64,000 bases of DNA from Oegoconia quadripuncta (Eukaryota; Arthropoda; Insecta; Lepidoptera; Autostichidae), in the NCBI GenBank assembly GCA_949316235.1, contig OX438758.1:11875731-11939730 (forward strand), given 5' to 3'. The translations under genes and the position numbers were made by a program. Shown here piece by piece: positions 30,485-43,493 of the stretch (position 1 is the first letter of the stretch; each line of letters opens with the position of its first letter). The notes below the pieces were generated by a model, which saw only the letters and a list, made by a program, of their open reading frames with translations, searched no databases and had not been told where the DNA came from.

Positions 30485-32620
30485 AACTTAGCAATTCACA
30501 AAAAAGAACTGTGTTCTCCATTTCTTCATACACGTTTAACGAAACATTTATCATCACTTTTTTCGTGAATTTCCATGAGTGGTAAAGTTACTTGTCTTCC
30601 TATAGGTAGCATTTGAATAAGCCCTTTAAGGGTTCAACGGTCAACGGTCTTAAGTACATATTGTAACGTGTAATTCGGTAGACCCTTACCTACATAAATA
30701 AACTAAGTATAGATGTAGTTTGAAAATGAAAATACAACAAAAAATTGAACTAAAACAAGTGTAAAAAATTGTTCTCCCGAGGCAAGCTAGCCAAGACGGT
30801 GGCAACATTTCTTCCGTGCTTAAATTCAAGTTATATGTTATTAGGTACGTAGTACCGATCAACTTGTTCTACATTCATTTCGTGCATTCATCTTTAGACA
30901 AGGTATTCGTCCTTTTATTGTTTAATTGTCTTCTTTTCCACTTTTAAATTGCCGCTTAAAGTACGAAGATCTTTTTCAATATCGTCGCCGTAAGGGTCCA
31001 TAAATTAAGGTACCTACCAAAACGGAACCTCTCAAAAAAGTCAATTTCGCTTGACACTCAGGCGCCGTGATTAAAGTTCAAACTGAATCACTTTATCTCT
31101 GGAAATAGGACAACTTGACAATCCAAGAAAATTACCGTGAAGACTAAACGGTGGTGTTTATTGTTACAAAATGACAACGTTTCAGCGCCTGTTAGTTTCT
31201 TCTTAGCAAACGAAACCGCAACTCATAGTGTTCTTGCTGCTGAGTTATACGCAGGCGTTTATACACTAGTTTGAGATTTTTTGATACTGCTTTAACATGC
31301 ATGAGTATCTCAAGTGACAACTCAAGTTCGAACGGAATCTTAAGATCGGTCATAAATTCGGTCGTTAGATTTTTAATTAGTGTATTACAAATTATATAAA
31401 AAGATAATAAATGTTATTATAACGGTCACTAGCAGAAGTTACTTCAGTCGCCGTGTTGGAAGCATTATTCAAATAGAACCCTGTGAGAAAGGAAAATGCC
31501 CAATAAAAATGCAAAGGAAGTCGCAGCTTTTCTTTGCCTTTGTTACTAACTAAATCGCCGTGTTAAGGGTGTGGCGTCACTGAAGGTGTTAATGCAGGCG
31601 CTTTCGGCACCGCCTATCAGTAACTTATTATAAATCCACATAGCATTGTCCAAAATAAAAATGTTTCTATGTATTTTAGAAGGAGGATATTAACAAAGAA
31701 AGTGGGAAATTTTTGTAATTCATTAAGTGTTATCGTAGTTTATCATAGATATTTCAAAACTTGTCACCGTTCATCAAAGCTAACGTACCTATCTCAATAA
31801 TTTACTCGGCTTTTATCGTAACAGTATTATAGTAAGTTTATAACATTTAAACTATTAACATTCAATTTTTTGACATATTTTTCTCGTTCTCTTCATACAT
31901 TCTCGTTGAAGTTGCTAACTTACCTCAATGGGCAGTTAAACTATTGGCTGGACTAGTTATCTGAAGTATCCCAAAATAAACGTTCTTGATATCAAGTCTC
32001 GTTATCACCTTTAACGTCACCCGCGGGAATAGAGAAGTTGGTTTATATTTTATGGTATGGTATAATTTACATTTTTATTTTTTTTTATTTATTCTCGCCT
32101 ATATAGGAGACGAACCCTAAAACGCCGTCTCTGCAGAATCGTCGGCAGACTATTTTTAACTCGCTTATCCAATTCGATTGCTCATTTCGAGTACTTACAT
32201 AATTGCCTCGACGAGGCTTATTAATTCCTTCGCCTGGAAATTTAGCACCTTCGTTTCAAATCGTAATTAGACAAAATCAAATTCATTGACTTCGATTTGT
32301 TTCCGCCTTTTCCTTTTCCATTTATAGTATAGAGGATGAGTCATACAACCTTATTCCATAGCGATCTGTTGGAAGCGCTGAATCCAGCGATTTCCCACGA
32401 CCTTCACTATGTACTAATACCAGGTGATCGCAAAAAATCTTACTATCAATATAATTATAAAATCTGGGTGCAAAAGTAATGTAAGTTGGTTTATCCTTCC
32501 TTCATGTCGTTACAGAACATTAGTTTTCATCCCGAGTCAATAAAAATATTCCACGCCGACCGGAGCTGCAGGCGAAAGTAGTATAAATATTAATAACACA
32601 AATTAACTATAAAAATTATC
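30485..32620. other. 2.1-kb unassigned region
   Basis: No gene, RNA or repeat shared with the rest of the window. Composition is A+T-rich. It lies directly 3' of the tRNA gene in that gene's reading direction. One of the few stretches apparently free of young insertions. Confidence 0.4.
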
Positions 32621-32690
32621 AACATTATTGTATTTCAGAAGCAATGAACATTCTTACAAGGAAATTATAGCAAATTTTAAAAATAAAAAC

Positions 32691-32696
32691 AAAAAA
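32691..32696 (-). terminator. Pol III T6 terminator of tRNA-Gln
   Basis: Six T on the minus strand, 4 nt after the tRNA discriminator base. Confidence 0.8.
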
Positions 32697-32700
32697 GCAC

Positions 32701-32772
32701 AGGTCCCACCGAGATTTGAACTCGGATCGTTGGATTCAGAGTCCAAAGTGCTAACCATTACACCATGGGACC
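32701..32772 (-). tRNA. tRNA-Gln (anticodon CTG)
   Basis: A 72-nt gene starting GGTCCCATGG and ending GGTGGGACC plus T as discriminator. The acceptor stem GGTCCCA/TGGGACC pairs perfectly. A box TGGTGTAATGG; anticodon arm TTGGA-CTCTGAA-TCCAA with CTG in the loop; T arm CCGAG-TTCAAAT-CTCGG holding the B box. No intron, and no CCA encoded. A T6 run 4 nt downstream (32691-32696) is a Pol III terminator. Stems are fully paired, unlike the SINE heads in the window, so this looks like a genuine gene decoding CAG. Confidence 0.95.
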
Positions 32773-33008
32773 GCTGTGAGAAGCGACGAAAGATTGAATC
32801 ATTAGCCGCGCGCTCCCCAGTACGCATGACATCGATAAGCTATCTCTTTTATACATGACGCTTCACCTAGCGCTCTCTCATAGCCCCGTAGCGCGACCTC
32901 AATATCGCGAATGTTACGGTTTGGTTTCTCATAAAGACCTACGTTAGAGTTTGATGTCTATGAAATCGAGATTCGTACATACTGTTTTAGTATAAAATAA
33001 AATAGAAT

Positions 33009-33130
33009 GGCGATTGGTCTAGTTAATAGGTACTTCGAACTCGACGGTTGCAGGCACTAATCCCGCTAAGAGAAATGTTTATGTGATAAATATACAAACA
33101 TTTACTACAAAGTCATACTATTTATATTTA
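33009..33130 (+). repeat. Degenerate SINE C head
   Basis: 'tggcgattggtctagttaa', 'cgacggttgcaggcactaatcccgct', 'aaatgtttatgtgataaatatac'; the B box is mutated. Confidence 0.5.
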
Positions 33131-33394
33131 TTCGTTATACAGTCTTCCTAGTTTTGAGATTATACAATTAATAGCGATAGTGATCTAGAAAACGTTTTCT
33201 GCCTTGTTTAGATTTCGGAGTTGAATACTAGGTAATAATACGTCTTTACGAGTTTTTGGTTGATTTGTTTTCTACAATTTTACAATTTACGAAACGGCAT
33301 GCTTGTTTTGTCTTGGACGGCGTTGTGTGTGTGCTTATATTGACCGGTTTTTGTTCGGATGTATTTCAGTTCCGATTGGATTGCGGTTTTTTTG

Positions 33395-33840
33395 ATTAAA
33401 ATGTAAGCCACTCGTCTGTGGAACTCTTTGCCGGAATCTATTAGGAAAGCTCAATCTTTAAATACTTTTAAATCTCAGTCAAAGACAACTACTTAGGTCC
33501 CTCATTTTTTTTCTTTTCGTTAACTCCCGCCTCGTGAACATTGCTGACTATCTGTAAGTGCTTCCAAGTATTGTGTCTTATACTATATATTAAGTATTTT
33601 TAATAAAATTTTATTATTATATTTATGCATACTTATCTATAATTATTTCTTTAGTTGGTTGTGTATCGTCCACCCTACCTGTTTTTCTATCTACAAATGT
33701 CCTATAGCTGTTGGATGCCTGGAAGAGATTTTAGTGATAAGACCGCCTTCTGTTGTTATGTTCTATTGTTATCATCAAAAAAATTTTGCAAATTATTTTG
33801 CGCAATAAAAAGTATTTGTATTGTATTGTTATTTTGTAAC
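33395..33840 (+). pseudogene. LINE C-terminus plus 3' tail (family L)
   Basis: 33410-33500 encodes VEL-like debris then LPESIRKAQSLNTFKSQSKT, the typical end of a jockey/CR1-type ORF2. About 210 bp further is the tail 'ggatgcctggaagagatttt', 'gataagaccgcctt', 'gcgcaataaaaagtatttgtattgtattg'. This links the recurring family L tail to a LINE coding end. Confidence 0.55.
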
Positions 33841-34098
33841 CCAATTTTAGTTAAATCTTCAGGACGTATACTTAGTTTAAGTTTAAGTGAACAAACAGAA
33901 GTGCACAATTAGAAGACATTTATGGTTAGAGCGGCGTTGGCGAAGAGACGTGAATTACTGCAATAACTCCACCTCTGCACTTAAAGTAAAATTAATTTAA
34001 GCCCCGCTCCTTCCCAGAAGGGTGGCTGTGCCATCGCTTTGTAAAATAAGGGTTGTATGTAGTTTATAAAACGGTTTTCGGATATTTCGGATATATAT

Positions 34099-34336
34099 TT
34101 TTTTTATGCACGACGGGTTCGTACTTGACCTCAATCACACCTGATGTTAAGTGAAGATGAAGTCGAAGGTGGAAGCGTACTGACCCGGAAACCCCAACAC
34201 ATTTGGGGGACTGGCTATCTTATCTCTGACAACCGGAACACAACAATGCTATTAACATTCCTGCTTGGCGGCAGATTTAGATAAGATGGTGGTAGCTAGC
34301 CAAGCGGACATTTTAAAATGCCCTACCACCAACCAA
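34099..34336 (-). repeat. SINE B, head missing
   Basis: From 'ttttatgcacgacgggttcg' to 'gccctaccaccaaccaaa' in minus orientation. Confidence 0.8.
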
Positions 34337-34339
34337 ATA

Positions 34340-36730
34340 TTTAAAAGAATATCAAAATTATCCAACAAGTAACTATTTTAAACAACAATAACGAACACCG
34401 ATACATAATTTGTCTGTTTAACGTTCCTGACCACATGAATTGAGATTAAAATTTGAAAATATACAGTTATGACAAAGTTTCGATGAGGTAAAGTTAGTAA
34501 TTGTTTTATTCGGATATCCCGCTTGATTTTCGAATACGGAACACTGAAATATTCCGTGCTTATTGGTGGTAACTATACCACGCTCCTCTTCTCGCTCTAA
34601 CCCCTCTGTACCGAGTAGAATCAATTTGTCGGAGCGAATGCATCGATTCACTTAATGCAAGGCGATTAGCTAGAGACTGGTCGACGCAGCGTTGATCTTA
34701 TTAAAGGGTAGCGCTTTAAATCCAAGAGATTAAAAAAGCAAAAGTTGAGACTAAATCAGTTATATAATTTATAATTAATAAAATGGAGAGTCCACAACTA
34801 ATTTAGCATGGAAGAAGTGAAACAGAAATATGATAGGATACGTAAGACGACGTATTCGAAGAACTACAAAGTCGTATACTATACACTGATAAAGAAAAGT
34901 TGGCTAACGTGGTACAGACAGATTAAAATGATAAACCAAGACAAGATACTAGTTTTAAGTCATTAAGAGAGGAGAAAATTAAACTATGAAAAAACTAAGA
35001 AATGGTAAAATTGTGACATGCCGCATTTGCCGCAAATATTTTCTAGGAAGCTAAGACATTAGGAGACGGTTAGGAGTCATGGTTTAAATGGGGCTGCGAA
35101 ACAGAGAAAGGTGTGCAGAACCTTAACTACTAGTGGTAGTTTAAAAAACAAATGACGTTCATAAGTGCATATTGTATTGCCTACATGAATAAATGATTTT
35201 CATTTCATTTTCATTTCATTCATTTCAGAACATATTTAAACTAACTGTTAACAATAATCCAATGCAAACCCAAAATCTTATCGTGAAGTACCAAACTCAA
35301 CAATGGCCATATTACTTGATTTACATAGTAAGCTACAGGACATAACGATTAATTTTTCTTTTTTTACGATAAATTTTCCTTATACGGGAAGATATAATTT
35401 CAAGTCAAGCAAACTGTACTGTACTGTGAATAGCCATTGAAACAATCAGAACACGGCCATGATAATGTCAAAGCAATTATAGTTGCTTTCCACAAACTCC
35501 TTGTATTAATTGCGAACGAAACTCTCCAACTACGTCCGTGTCATTTGGACGTTGAATTAAACCACAAATTGATCGCCAGTATTGCAATTGATTGCTATTA
35601 ATTCAAACGGTTAGGGAGACTGCACCTCACACCGCGCTGAAAATTGGACGCAGGATGCTCGGCCTCTCTCCTTCCACTACTTCATATAAGCCTTCTCTAA
35701 TCTCCATATGCGGTCTCTTCAACCAGCCACTATTGACTACCGTTTTCGTCTGCCTGAGGATATCAACATCTCCGAATAACAACTAGACTGTAACAGAATA
35801 TTTTAGGAATCTTATTTACAACATTTTGGGGCAATGAGTGCAAATCTAAATTAAATCATAGTTCATGAAATCACTCATGTATACCAGAGAGCTATTCAGG
35901 AACAGCCATTCACTTGATATAATCTGTCACTACTTTTATTATCATTAATGTCTGCACATTCTGGTTCAGCCTAGCCTTTTTCCGATTCATCCTCGATTTG
36001 AGCGGGTACTGTTGCCTAGGTCTCTCTCAGTTCTTCCGACTCTTCCTATCGGGTTTGATCTAGGTGTAGATTACTTGAGTTAGTTCCTAACAAATGTCCA
36101 CCCAAAAAAACGAAGGTAACCATTCTCAATACTACATCTCTTTCGCACCGCAATGAGTCTCGAGTAATTGTTCTGACTAAACTCTTTTGACGTAACTAAC
36201 CAAAAAATGCAACGATATTCTCGAGTCACCAAAACGTTCTTACGTTTTATTTAAAAACGTTATGCTAACAATATTTGTTAGTCAACTCGATGACAATACA
36301 CAGAGTCAACTGTGCAAATACAGCAAAGTTCGTCGTCTTGAATCAAATAAACCTAACTTATTGTTTAAAAATATTTGGGCTTGTATACGTACACGGTTAA
36401 CATTTTGAATGTGTTTCGGCTTTATAAATGATGTCTTTTGTTTTATGGCGAACAATAAGTTTATTTAATGACATCAATGCATTGTTACAAAAGGAAACAA
36501 TATGTATTTATTATGTATACCTACCTGTTTTTTACGCACAATGCCGTAAATGAGTTCTTGTGTGTCTATATTGGGAGTTTTGTCTAACTTGATAAATTTC
36601 ACACTTATTGTTACAATTATAATAAGTTCTTAAATTAAAAATACATTAAAAACAAGCTTCTAATACACCATCATAATTATCACATATTATTCTAGTACAA
36701 AGACTAGTAACATAAATTCCATCAACGAGT
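34340..36730. other. 2.4-kb region, mostly unassigned
   Basis: Contains a probable retroelement 3' end at 35180-35225 ('gaataaatgattttcatttcattttcatttcattc', a (TTTCA)n tail). Otherwise no gene or repeat is recognised. Confidence 0.4.
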
Positions 36731-36734
36731 TTCA

Positions 36735-37012
36735 GTAGCAAATCTTCCGGCTTCATTTTAAGACCCTCGATATCATGGGTAATGGAAAGTGCTCATGGCA
36801 ACAAAACGAACTTGCCCAAATTCCACTATCTTGCCATTTGGCATCAGGGAGTTCCAGTCCCTACATCCCGTCTCCCTCATCAGATCAGCTCGTTGGTACC
36901 ACAATATTGCATTGTCACCGAACTTACATAAATATGCCAAATTTCAACTCACTCAGATATCAGCATGTGGTTGAAAAATGCTTTGCGAATTTTGAAAAAG
37001 ACAACTTACATA
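36735..37012 (+). repeat. Dispersed repeat G, inverted partner of 24664-24905
   Basis: 'aaatcttccggcttcatttt', 'attgcattgtcaccgaactta' and 'cagatatcagcatgtggttg' match. The 141-codon frame over it is chance. Confidence 0.6.
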
Positions 37013-37019
37013 CTAACAT

Positions 37020-37290
37020 TCATCATCATCAGTCCGTAAACATCCCACTGCCGGGATATAGACCTTTCTTCATATTGAGGGAGTATGGAGCCATAGTCCG
37101 CCAAGCTGGCCCAATGCGGGTTGGTGACTTCACATGCCTTAGAATTTTTATTTATCAGGCAAGCAGGTTTCCTTTACCGTTCAAGAGCAATCGTACATAA
37201 GTAATTAAATTAAATTTAAATACTCTGGGGATCGAACCTGGACCTCACAAAATGGGAGACTGCGTCTCCTCCACTGAGCTACCGACGTTT
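37020..37290 (-). mobile_element. SINE D copy
   Basis: Minus-strand copy: head 'aacgtcggtagctcagtgg', B-box region 'gaggtccaggttcgatcccc', then 'cttgcctgataaataaa' and 'gcgga.ctatggctcc', ending 'gatgatgatgaat'. Same family as 52775-53078 and 54738-55025. Confidence 0.7.
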
Positions 37291-37560
37291 ACGATACGAA
37301 CATTAGTTTGCACTATATACAAGCTTATACAAATTGTACAAAGATGTTTTTTTAAACAGGATCTTATGTCCACTATCATAGAATTATATTTCACGGTGTG
37401 ACAGACGTCCATTTAATTGTGACAATTGAAAATTTCTGTTCAAATCCCATTAGGGCCTGCGAACCGCAGCTTTGGCACTGAATAAAATACTCCCGATTAA
37501 CGTATCTATTAAAAAATCCGGTCCAGTACGTATTAGACACGCATAAATCTAGAGTTCCAT

Positions 37561-37884
37561 TTTTTTTTCTTTTTTTTTATGCACGACGGGTTCGTACTTG
37601 ACCTCAATCACATCTGATGTTAAGTGAAAACGAGGTCGAAGGTGGAAGCGTACTGACACGGAAACCCCAACACATTTGGGGGATTGGCTATCTTATCTCT
37701 GACAACCGGAACACAACAATGCTTGGTGCAGATTTAGATAAGATGGTGGTAGCTAGCCAGGCGGACATTTAAAATGCCCTACCACCAACCAAACCGAGTT
37801 CTTAACATGTACCCCGCTGGGGATCGAACCCGCGACCTCCGAATCGTAAACCCAATGTTGTTTACATTGAGTCACGGAGGCGGT
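37561..37884 (-). mobile_element. SINE B, near full length
   Basis: Complete from poly-A tail to 'accgcctccgtgactcaatg', with a short deletion near 'aatgcttggtgcag'. Confidence 0.85.
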
Positions 37885-38029
37885 TAAAATATAAAATATC
37901 AACGGCAAGCCATCGACATTCAACCTAATGGGCTTTGAATCACTGTTTAGTTTACTGATCACATAAATAATTAAGGTTATTTGTAACTAAAAGTGTTGAG
38001 GGATCAGGACTGAAATGTTATCAGTTAAA

Positions 38030-38222
38030 CTATCTTTCCGCCCGCGGCTTCGCCTGCGTGGAATAACTTTATCGCGGAAATTTGTATATTTCTTAATCCA
38101 GGATATATTCTACCTATAAACCAAATTTCATCCAAATCCCTTCAGCCGTTTCGCCGTGATTGAGCAACAAACAAACAAATAAACAAACAAACATCCAAAC
38201 TTTTGCATTTATAAAATTAGTT
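38030..38222 (+). repeat. Dispersed repeat D copy
   Basis: 'ctttccgcccgcggcttcgcc', 'ccgtttcgccgtgattgagcaac', 'catccaaacttttgcatttata'. Confidence 0.65.
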
Positions 38223-38257
38223 TGATAACCAAACTGCCCCAAAAGTTAGGGAATGCT

Positions 38258-38500
38258 TTTTTTTTTTTTTTTTTTTTTATTAAAAACTGGTTTCGCGTTT
38301 GTCTACAATCTCATCTGATCACGGACTCTCCGTCCGTAGGACGGACGGATCACTCACCACGGAAAGTGACGATGTAGCCGAAGATGTATCACGCGCACCC
38401 AGTAAATGCCTATTCACTCTAGACTTGAAGATCCCAATGCTTTATTACTGTGTTACCTCTTAACCGACTTTAAAGAGCAAGGTATCGTTAGATTCGTTCT
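38258..38500 (-). repeat. Repeat I copy with T20 run
   Basis: About 20 T, then 'aaaactggtttcgcgtttgtc', 'gtagccgaagatgtatcacgcgcacc' and 'tgcctattcactctagacttgaag'. A minus-strand retroposon with a long poly-A. Confidence 0.55.
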
Positions 38501-38603
38501 GATCCCCAGTGTCACAGAATACATTTTATACTAAACATTCACCACGGCGGCGCGCGCATATTCAAAGTATAATACTGTTGTGTTTTTAAATAAAATAATA
38601 AAT

Positions 38604-38826
38604 AAATATTTCGGACACTTGCACCAATCATCAAGTCTCAAACTAAGCAAAGCTTGTGCTATGGATACTAGATAACGGATAAACATACATAAATATTTAT
38701 ATAAATATCCATGACTCGGGAATAAATGTTCGTATTCATCACACAAACATTTACCACTCGCGGATTCGAACCCGCAACCGTTGGTTTCGCTGACAGAGTC
38801 ACTATCCGCTACACCAACCGGTCGTC
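38604..38826 (-). mobile_element. SINE C, full length
   Basis: Minus-strand copy with head 'tgacgaccggttggtgtagcgg', B box 'gcgggttcgaatccgcg' and end 'ttggtgcaagtgtccgaaat'. Confidence 0.8.
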
Positions 38827-39429
38827 AAATGATTTTTTTTAAAATACTCATGTTATTTCATTTTTTTATCTCCGAAGCAAAACGACAGGTGTTATGTGTA
38901 TTTCACTGCATTGTATGTCCGGATAAATTAATTTGCGTGGACCGATTTCAGTGGGGTTTTTTTTATTTAAAAATGAACTAGGGGAAGTTAGCATATTTAA
39001 CTTTTAACACAGTTGCTTTACATACTTGGATGATATTATTGTTTAGTACAACATGGGATTTTTAAATATTATTCAACTTAAGTATGTTAAAATTTTGTTT
39101 TTACATTTTTTTATATAAAATTTAGTGCATATTAAACTATATGTTAAGTCTAAGACTTCAAAGAGAGGTGTCTCTTCATCTTCTTCTTTTGGAGTCAAGC
39201 AAGTATCAAAAATTAGACCACAACCTAGCCACTCTCTCCAACATAAGAGTCCTATCTAAAATTACTGCTTTCTGTATGTCTGTCTTAACCCAGCTGCCAA
39301 GTATGAATCGTGTTTCTCAAGGTGCGATTAGACTATTGTCCGAACAGTTGGCGGGACAATGATCGTCGACTCCACATTCCATGATGGTAACCTCGAGGGC
39401 CAAGTTGGTGATATTTACTTAACTTTTCT

Positions 39430-39575
39430 TTTGCAGCCTTTAATATTATTGTCAATAGGTACCATAATTAATCGTACCTTACTTTAGAATTTATAAGATA
39501 TTATAGATATTTTAATTGTGTTTTATAAATTTGTTGTTTCATGTACATACTTAATTAATAATAAATAAATCAAAT
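39430..39575 (+). repeat. LINE family K 3' UTR
   Basis: 'taagatattatagatattttaattgtgttttataaatttgttgtttcatg' and 'tacatacttaatta' match the 3' flank of the minus-strand coding remnant at 51623-51931. A 73-codon frame at 39141-39362 may be LINE debris, but I cannot identify it. Confidence 0.55.
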
Positions 39576-39934
39576 ATAGAGAAAAATAAATAAAGCAATA
39601 TTGTGAATTACATCATTTGAATACTTTAGAATTTAAGAGTTTTTAATGGTTCCTTGAGTAACCCATGATATGTGTTCTGTAAATTATTCAAAGTACTAGG
39701 ATGTCATAATAACACGAGATATATTTTAGCTTATTATACTATGAGGCACTAGAAACTCTCCAGGCAGCTCGCTTGTTCTACTAATTAATTCGCCGTGAAA
39801 GTTTTAATAATGTCATCGCTTACGTTAGCTCTGTCTTTATTTTAAATTAGTTTTATTAGTTTTCTAAATAAATAGAAAGGCAATAGTTATTAATTGAAAA
39901 TTTTGAAAACTCCCAAAAGATAATGACGCCTGCA

Positions 39935-40240
39935 CATATACCAACCACCCGTGTTAAAAGCTAAATATCTTCCTTTTCATCAAACATGGCTAATACTCGT
40001 AACTTTTCCTCTTGTCAAAAATCCGTATTCATATCTGATCAAGAATTATTGAAATATATCCGAACAAAGACTGCACACACACACACACATTAAACACATA
40101 ACACCTGTCGATTTCCCCTTTCCCCTAATTTAATATTAAATTTTAGGGAAATCGCAATCCAATCGGACTAACATTACTGAGATACATCCGGACAAATATT
40201 GGCCACATAATTGAAAACTGAAACATCGACGTATACTTCT
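39935..40240 (-). repeat. Dispersed repeat F copy
   Basis: 'cgtgttaaaagctaaatatctt', 'catcaaacatggctaa', a CA microsatellite at 40074-40090, 'acctgtcgatttcccc' and 'tactgagatacatccggacaaa'. Confidence 0.5.
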
Positions 40241-40259
40241 GTAATAACCTCTGTGTTTG

Positions 40260-43200
40260 GTTTCGTAACTTAAATTAGTAGTATAGATATTAGGGCTATA
40301 GGTGTATTATTTTGACTATTAGGAAGACCAAAAAATTAAATATCACTATTGTTAAATTTACAAATTAAATGTAACTTGCTTAAAAAAAAAATACAAATCA
40401 TTTTTTTACGGCGAGTGTTTGAACGAGCATATATTATTTCATATTTGACGTACGGTCTTTCTCTTTTTAACGGATTTCAGAGTCGTCACGTCCCACAAAA
40501 TGTACCATAGACAGAAACTTTACCGAAATGTACCTTACTTTACAGAAATGTACCATAGAAACTTTTATTCATTGCCACAATGCATCTCCTGTCTTTTCTT
40601 CTCTCCCACTAAATATTTATTTTTAGTAAGGTTGTTGTAGATAATTTTCCACGTTCTCGGTAAAATTATTTTGCATTTGCAAACCACAGTCCTTTGCGAT
40701 AGTCTGTTCGAATTTAAATGAGATAACGCTTAGACATTAATCTGTATTCAGCCTAAAGCCGCTCGATTAGTCTTTCACACAGTGAGCGTGTACGAAAAAA
40801 ATCTCAAAGCGCTCTTAATTTAAGTGGATTTGGCAGCGCGGGACTATCTTGCAGCCGTACTGAATCATTCCTCTGATGGGCAGCAGTTGGAGGGAGGCTA
40901 TTCATCGGACAAACTTTCAGCTTTTGAAAAGGTATAATACTTCTCGACTCGTTACTCACTCGACGTACTGACTGTAGAAAATAATGGCTGTTGGGGCATA
41001 AAACCTTTACTGCATTTGACTTTCATTTAACTCCTTGCACATTTATCATCAGGTGCGAATGGGCTTTTGTTTATTTATAAACATATATATATATATATGA
41101 ATTCTTTTCATAATTTTTACTGCAAACTAAACCCTGTCGCTTAGGGATGGACATTCGTCTAAATAACCTCGAGTCCCAAAATGTTGGCAGAGACGCAGGT
41201 CGATAAAACTTCTTGCGGATGATTTCATGAGATCGCAAAAAGTTTGGTTAACCTTTACCTCACTATAAACACGGCTTAATTTTTGTTGACACTTGTGTTC
41301 GTAATTACAATTGTGTTTGGTACCTACTTGTTCTTGCTGTTGATTGTTTCACTCCAGTTCAGACTCGTAGACCACTCACTGGAACCAGCCTAGGGGCTGC
41401 GCTATCATGCTCCTTAGTCTTAAAATCATACGATCTTTCTTACTCGTATAAAGCATGAACGAAAGAGCAGCATGACTATCTCGCGCTGTGTGTAAAAATA
41501 CTGCGCTAATTCAATCTCTTTCCGACTCTCTTACTATGCTGGGAGAAACAGAAAAAGCACCAGACTATCTCTCTGCGCACAATCACAGACTCTCCCCCGG
41601 TAGCGTGCGCAGTAGCACCACCCTGCGTTATCTCCGCTGGGAATGATTGGACGCCTTCATCACTCGTCTCGCCCGTGTAATGTACAGTCTGAAACAGTTT
41701 TTTCAGGAAATCATCCACATTTTTGGATAATTTTTTAAATACTTGCAGCAATTACTGAGTACAACAATATACCAAAAGTACTATTTACAAAAATTTATTA
41801 TTCTTGAGAAAATTTAGAATGTATTATGCCGGTCTATATAGGTTTATCTGTTTCAGACTGTACGACCGCGCCGACATTCGAGATGTGAGCATCTCGTTGG
41901 GATTACATCGCACTACCTCCGCCCGCCAGGCCGCTTAACTCGGAGTCCACTGTCCCACTTGATGTCAGGATGGCTAGACAGGACGCCTGATACCAGGGTT
42001 GAAAAGCTAGGAGACGGCCAAAACACAGGACCATGCTAAGATGGGCATTAAGCGCCCTGCCTTCGCTGTCCACCGAAGAAGAACGCCAAAAGAGCCACAA
42101 TCCTGTACGCTCCCCTGCGGGTTTCATTCGCCATTCTCATACGTAGTAACCATGCTGATTAGGAGTATAGAAATCGATGTGGTAATCACGGATTTATGCC
42201 CATTGTTTTGCTGCTCCCACGAATTTATAAGACCCCTTCTTAACCAGGTCGTTATATTATTATGCAGTTCAGAGATTGAAATTTAATCGTCTCTTCTGAA
42301 TATTCAAGGTGAGATCCTGTAATCTTTATTAATGCATAGCACTCCTAGTTGCTAGAGCTGGAATTTTGAATAGATAAGATGCTTTGCATTAAGCTTGAAA
42401 CCCTAGCACGATGTTAAACCCTGTTCCTGTTGTAGCCCACGTTCTTCGATGGGTATTATCTATCTCGAAGGATTTCAACCTACTCTGTAATTTATAAGAT
42501 AAAGGAAAACTAGCTAGTCAGTCAACCCAGAAATTAGGTCTGGCCTTTTTGAATATATTACATCCCCAATTTGCGACCTTAAAAGTTGGTCTAACATCGT
42601 CTGTACCTAACATTGACAACATGTTCGGAAATTCTCGATATTATTAATAGAATACTACACTTTCTTGAGCCACGTAAGCAGGGACGTATTTAGTCACTAC
42701 TTTCGCCTGAATTGCAATGTTTATCGAATGAAAATTAACAAACCCATTTTGTTAGCAAAACACGTCATGTGATATTTCTAACACTGTAATCGACCCGTTT
42801 ACAACGGTCGAACAAATCAAAAATCAAAAAAAAACAGTTATGATAACGAATCAAAGAATATTAGCAGTATTAATAATGTTGCAGCCACAGAAAAAACACA
42901 AAAAAGAAATGGTCTAAACACATTTTTCTATTGAGTGGGGTGTTGCCGCCGCGCGGATGAAAGGACCGTGGCGTCACTCCACTGGTAGCCTAAATCCATC
43001 TTTGTTTTGCAGACATTTGCCGTGTAATTTTATTTTTTCGGTGTCAAACTCAACTCATGCTAAAGCAAAATACCTAATCCATAACCCCTAGGATGCCTTC
43101 CTCCAGGATCATTTGAAATCACAGGACACTGTCATCTTAGTATTTGCTCCGTGGTCAGCCAGGACCGATAGCCAAGTATGGCCGCCAATAGCCAAATATC

Positions 43201-43490
43201 TTTAGCAAAACATACAGCTTGCAACGGGGTTCGAAATATTCTTGGACCTCTTCGATAGTAGCACTTTGCCATCATTGTGAGCTCTCAGTTCTGTTCTCTT
43301 AAGCAGTTAACTAGTGCCGACTCATTTCGACTAAATTGGTGACGAATCTATTGTAACCCTATTGCTGACTGAAAGAAATTCCTATGCGGAATAAGTCCGT
43401 TGTTGTACTCAAACTCGATACCTATTTAACTATGAATTTTCTTTTGTACAAGCAATAAACAAAGACGATTTAATGGTCGCCTTGGGCACC
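40260..43490. other. 3.2-kb region without recognised gene
   Basis: A+T-rich with more balanced blocks at 41380-41700 and 41870-42130. Minus frames there (41506-41751, 41903-42127) have no family motif. (TA)n at 41084-41098. No SINE or LINE shared with the window. Some of the balanced sequence might be host regulatory or exonic DNA, but I have no evidence. Confidence 0.4.
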
Positions 43491-43493
43491 GTT

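Noticed and set aside
36775..37200. 141-codon plus-strand frame
   Set aside because: Runs across the junction of repeat G and a SINE D copy; its text is a translation of non-coding repeats.
41506..42127. Minus-strand frames in G+C-richer blocks, considered as exons or R1/R2 LINE pieces
   Set aside because: No catalytic or zinc-knuckle motif and no convincing splice sites; similarity to LINE text was too vague.
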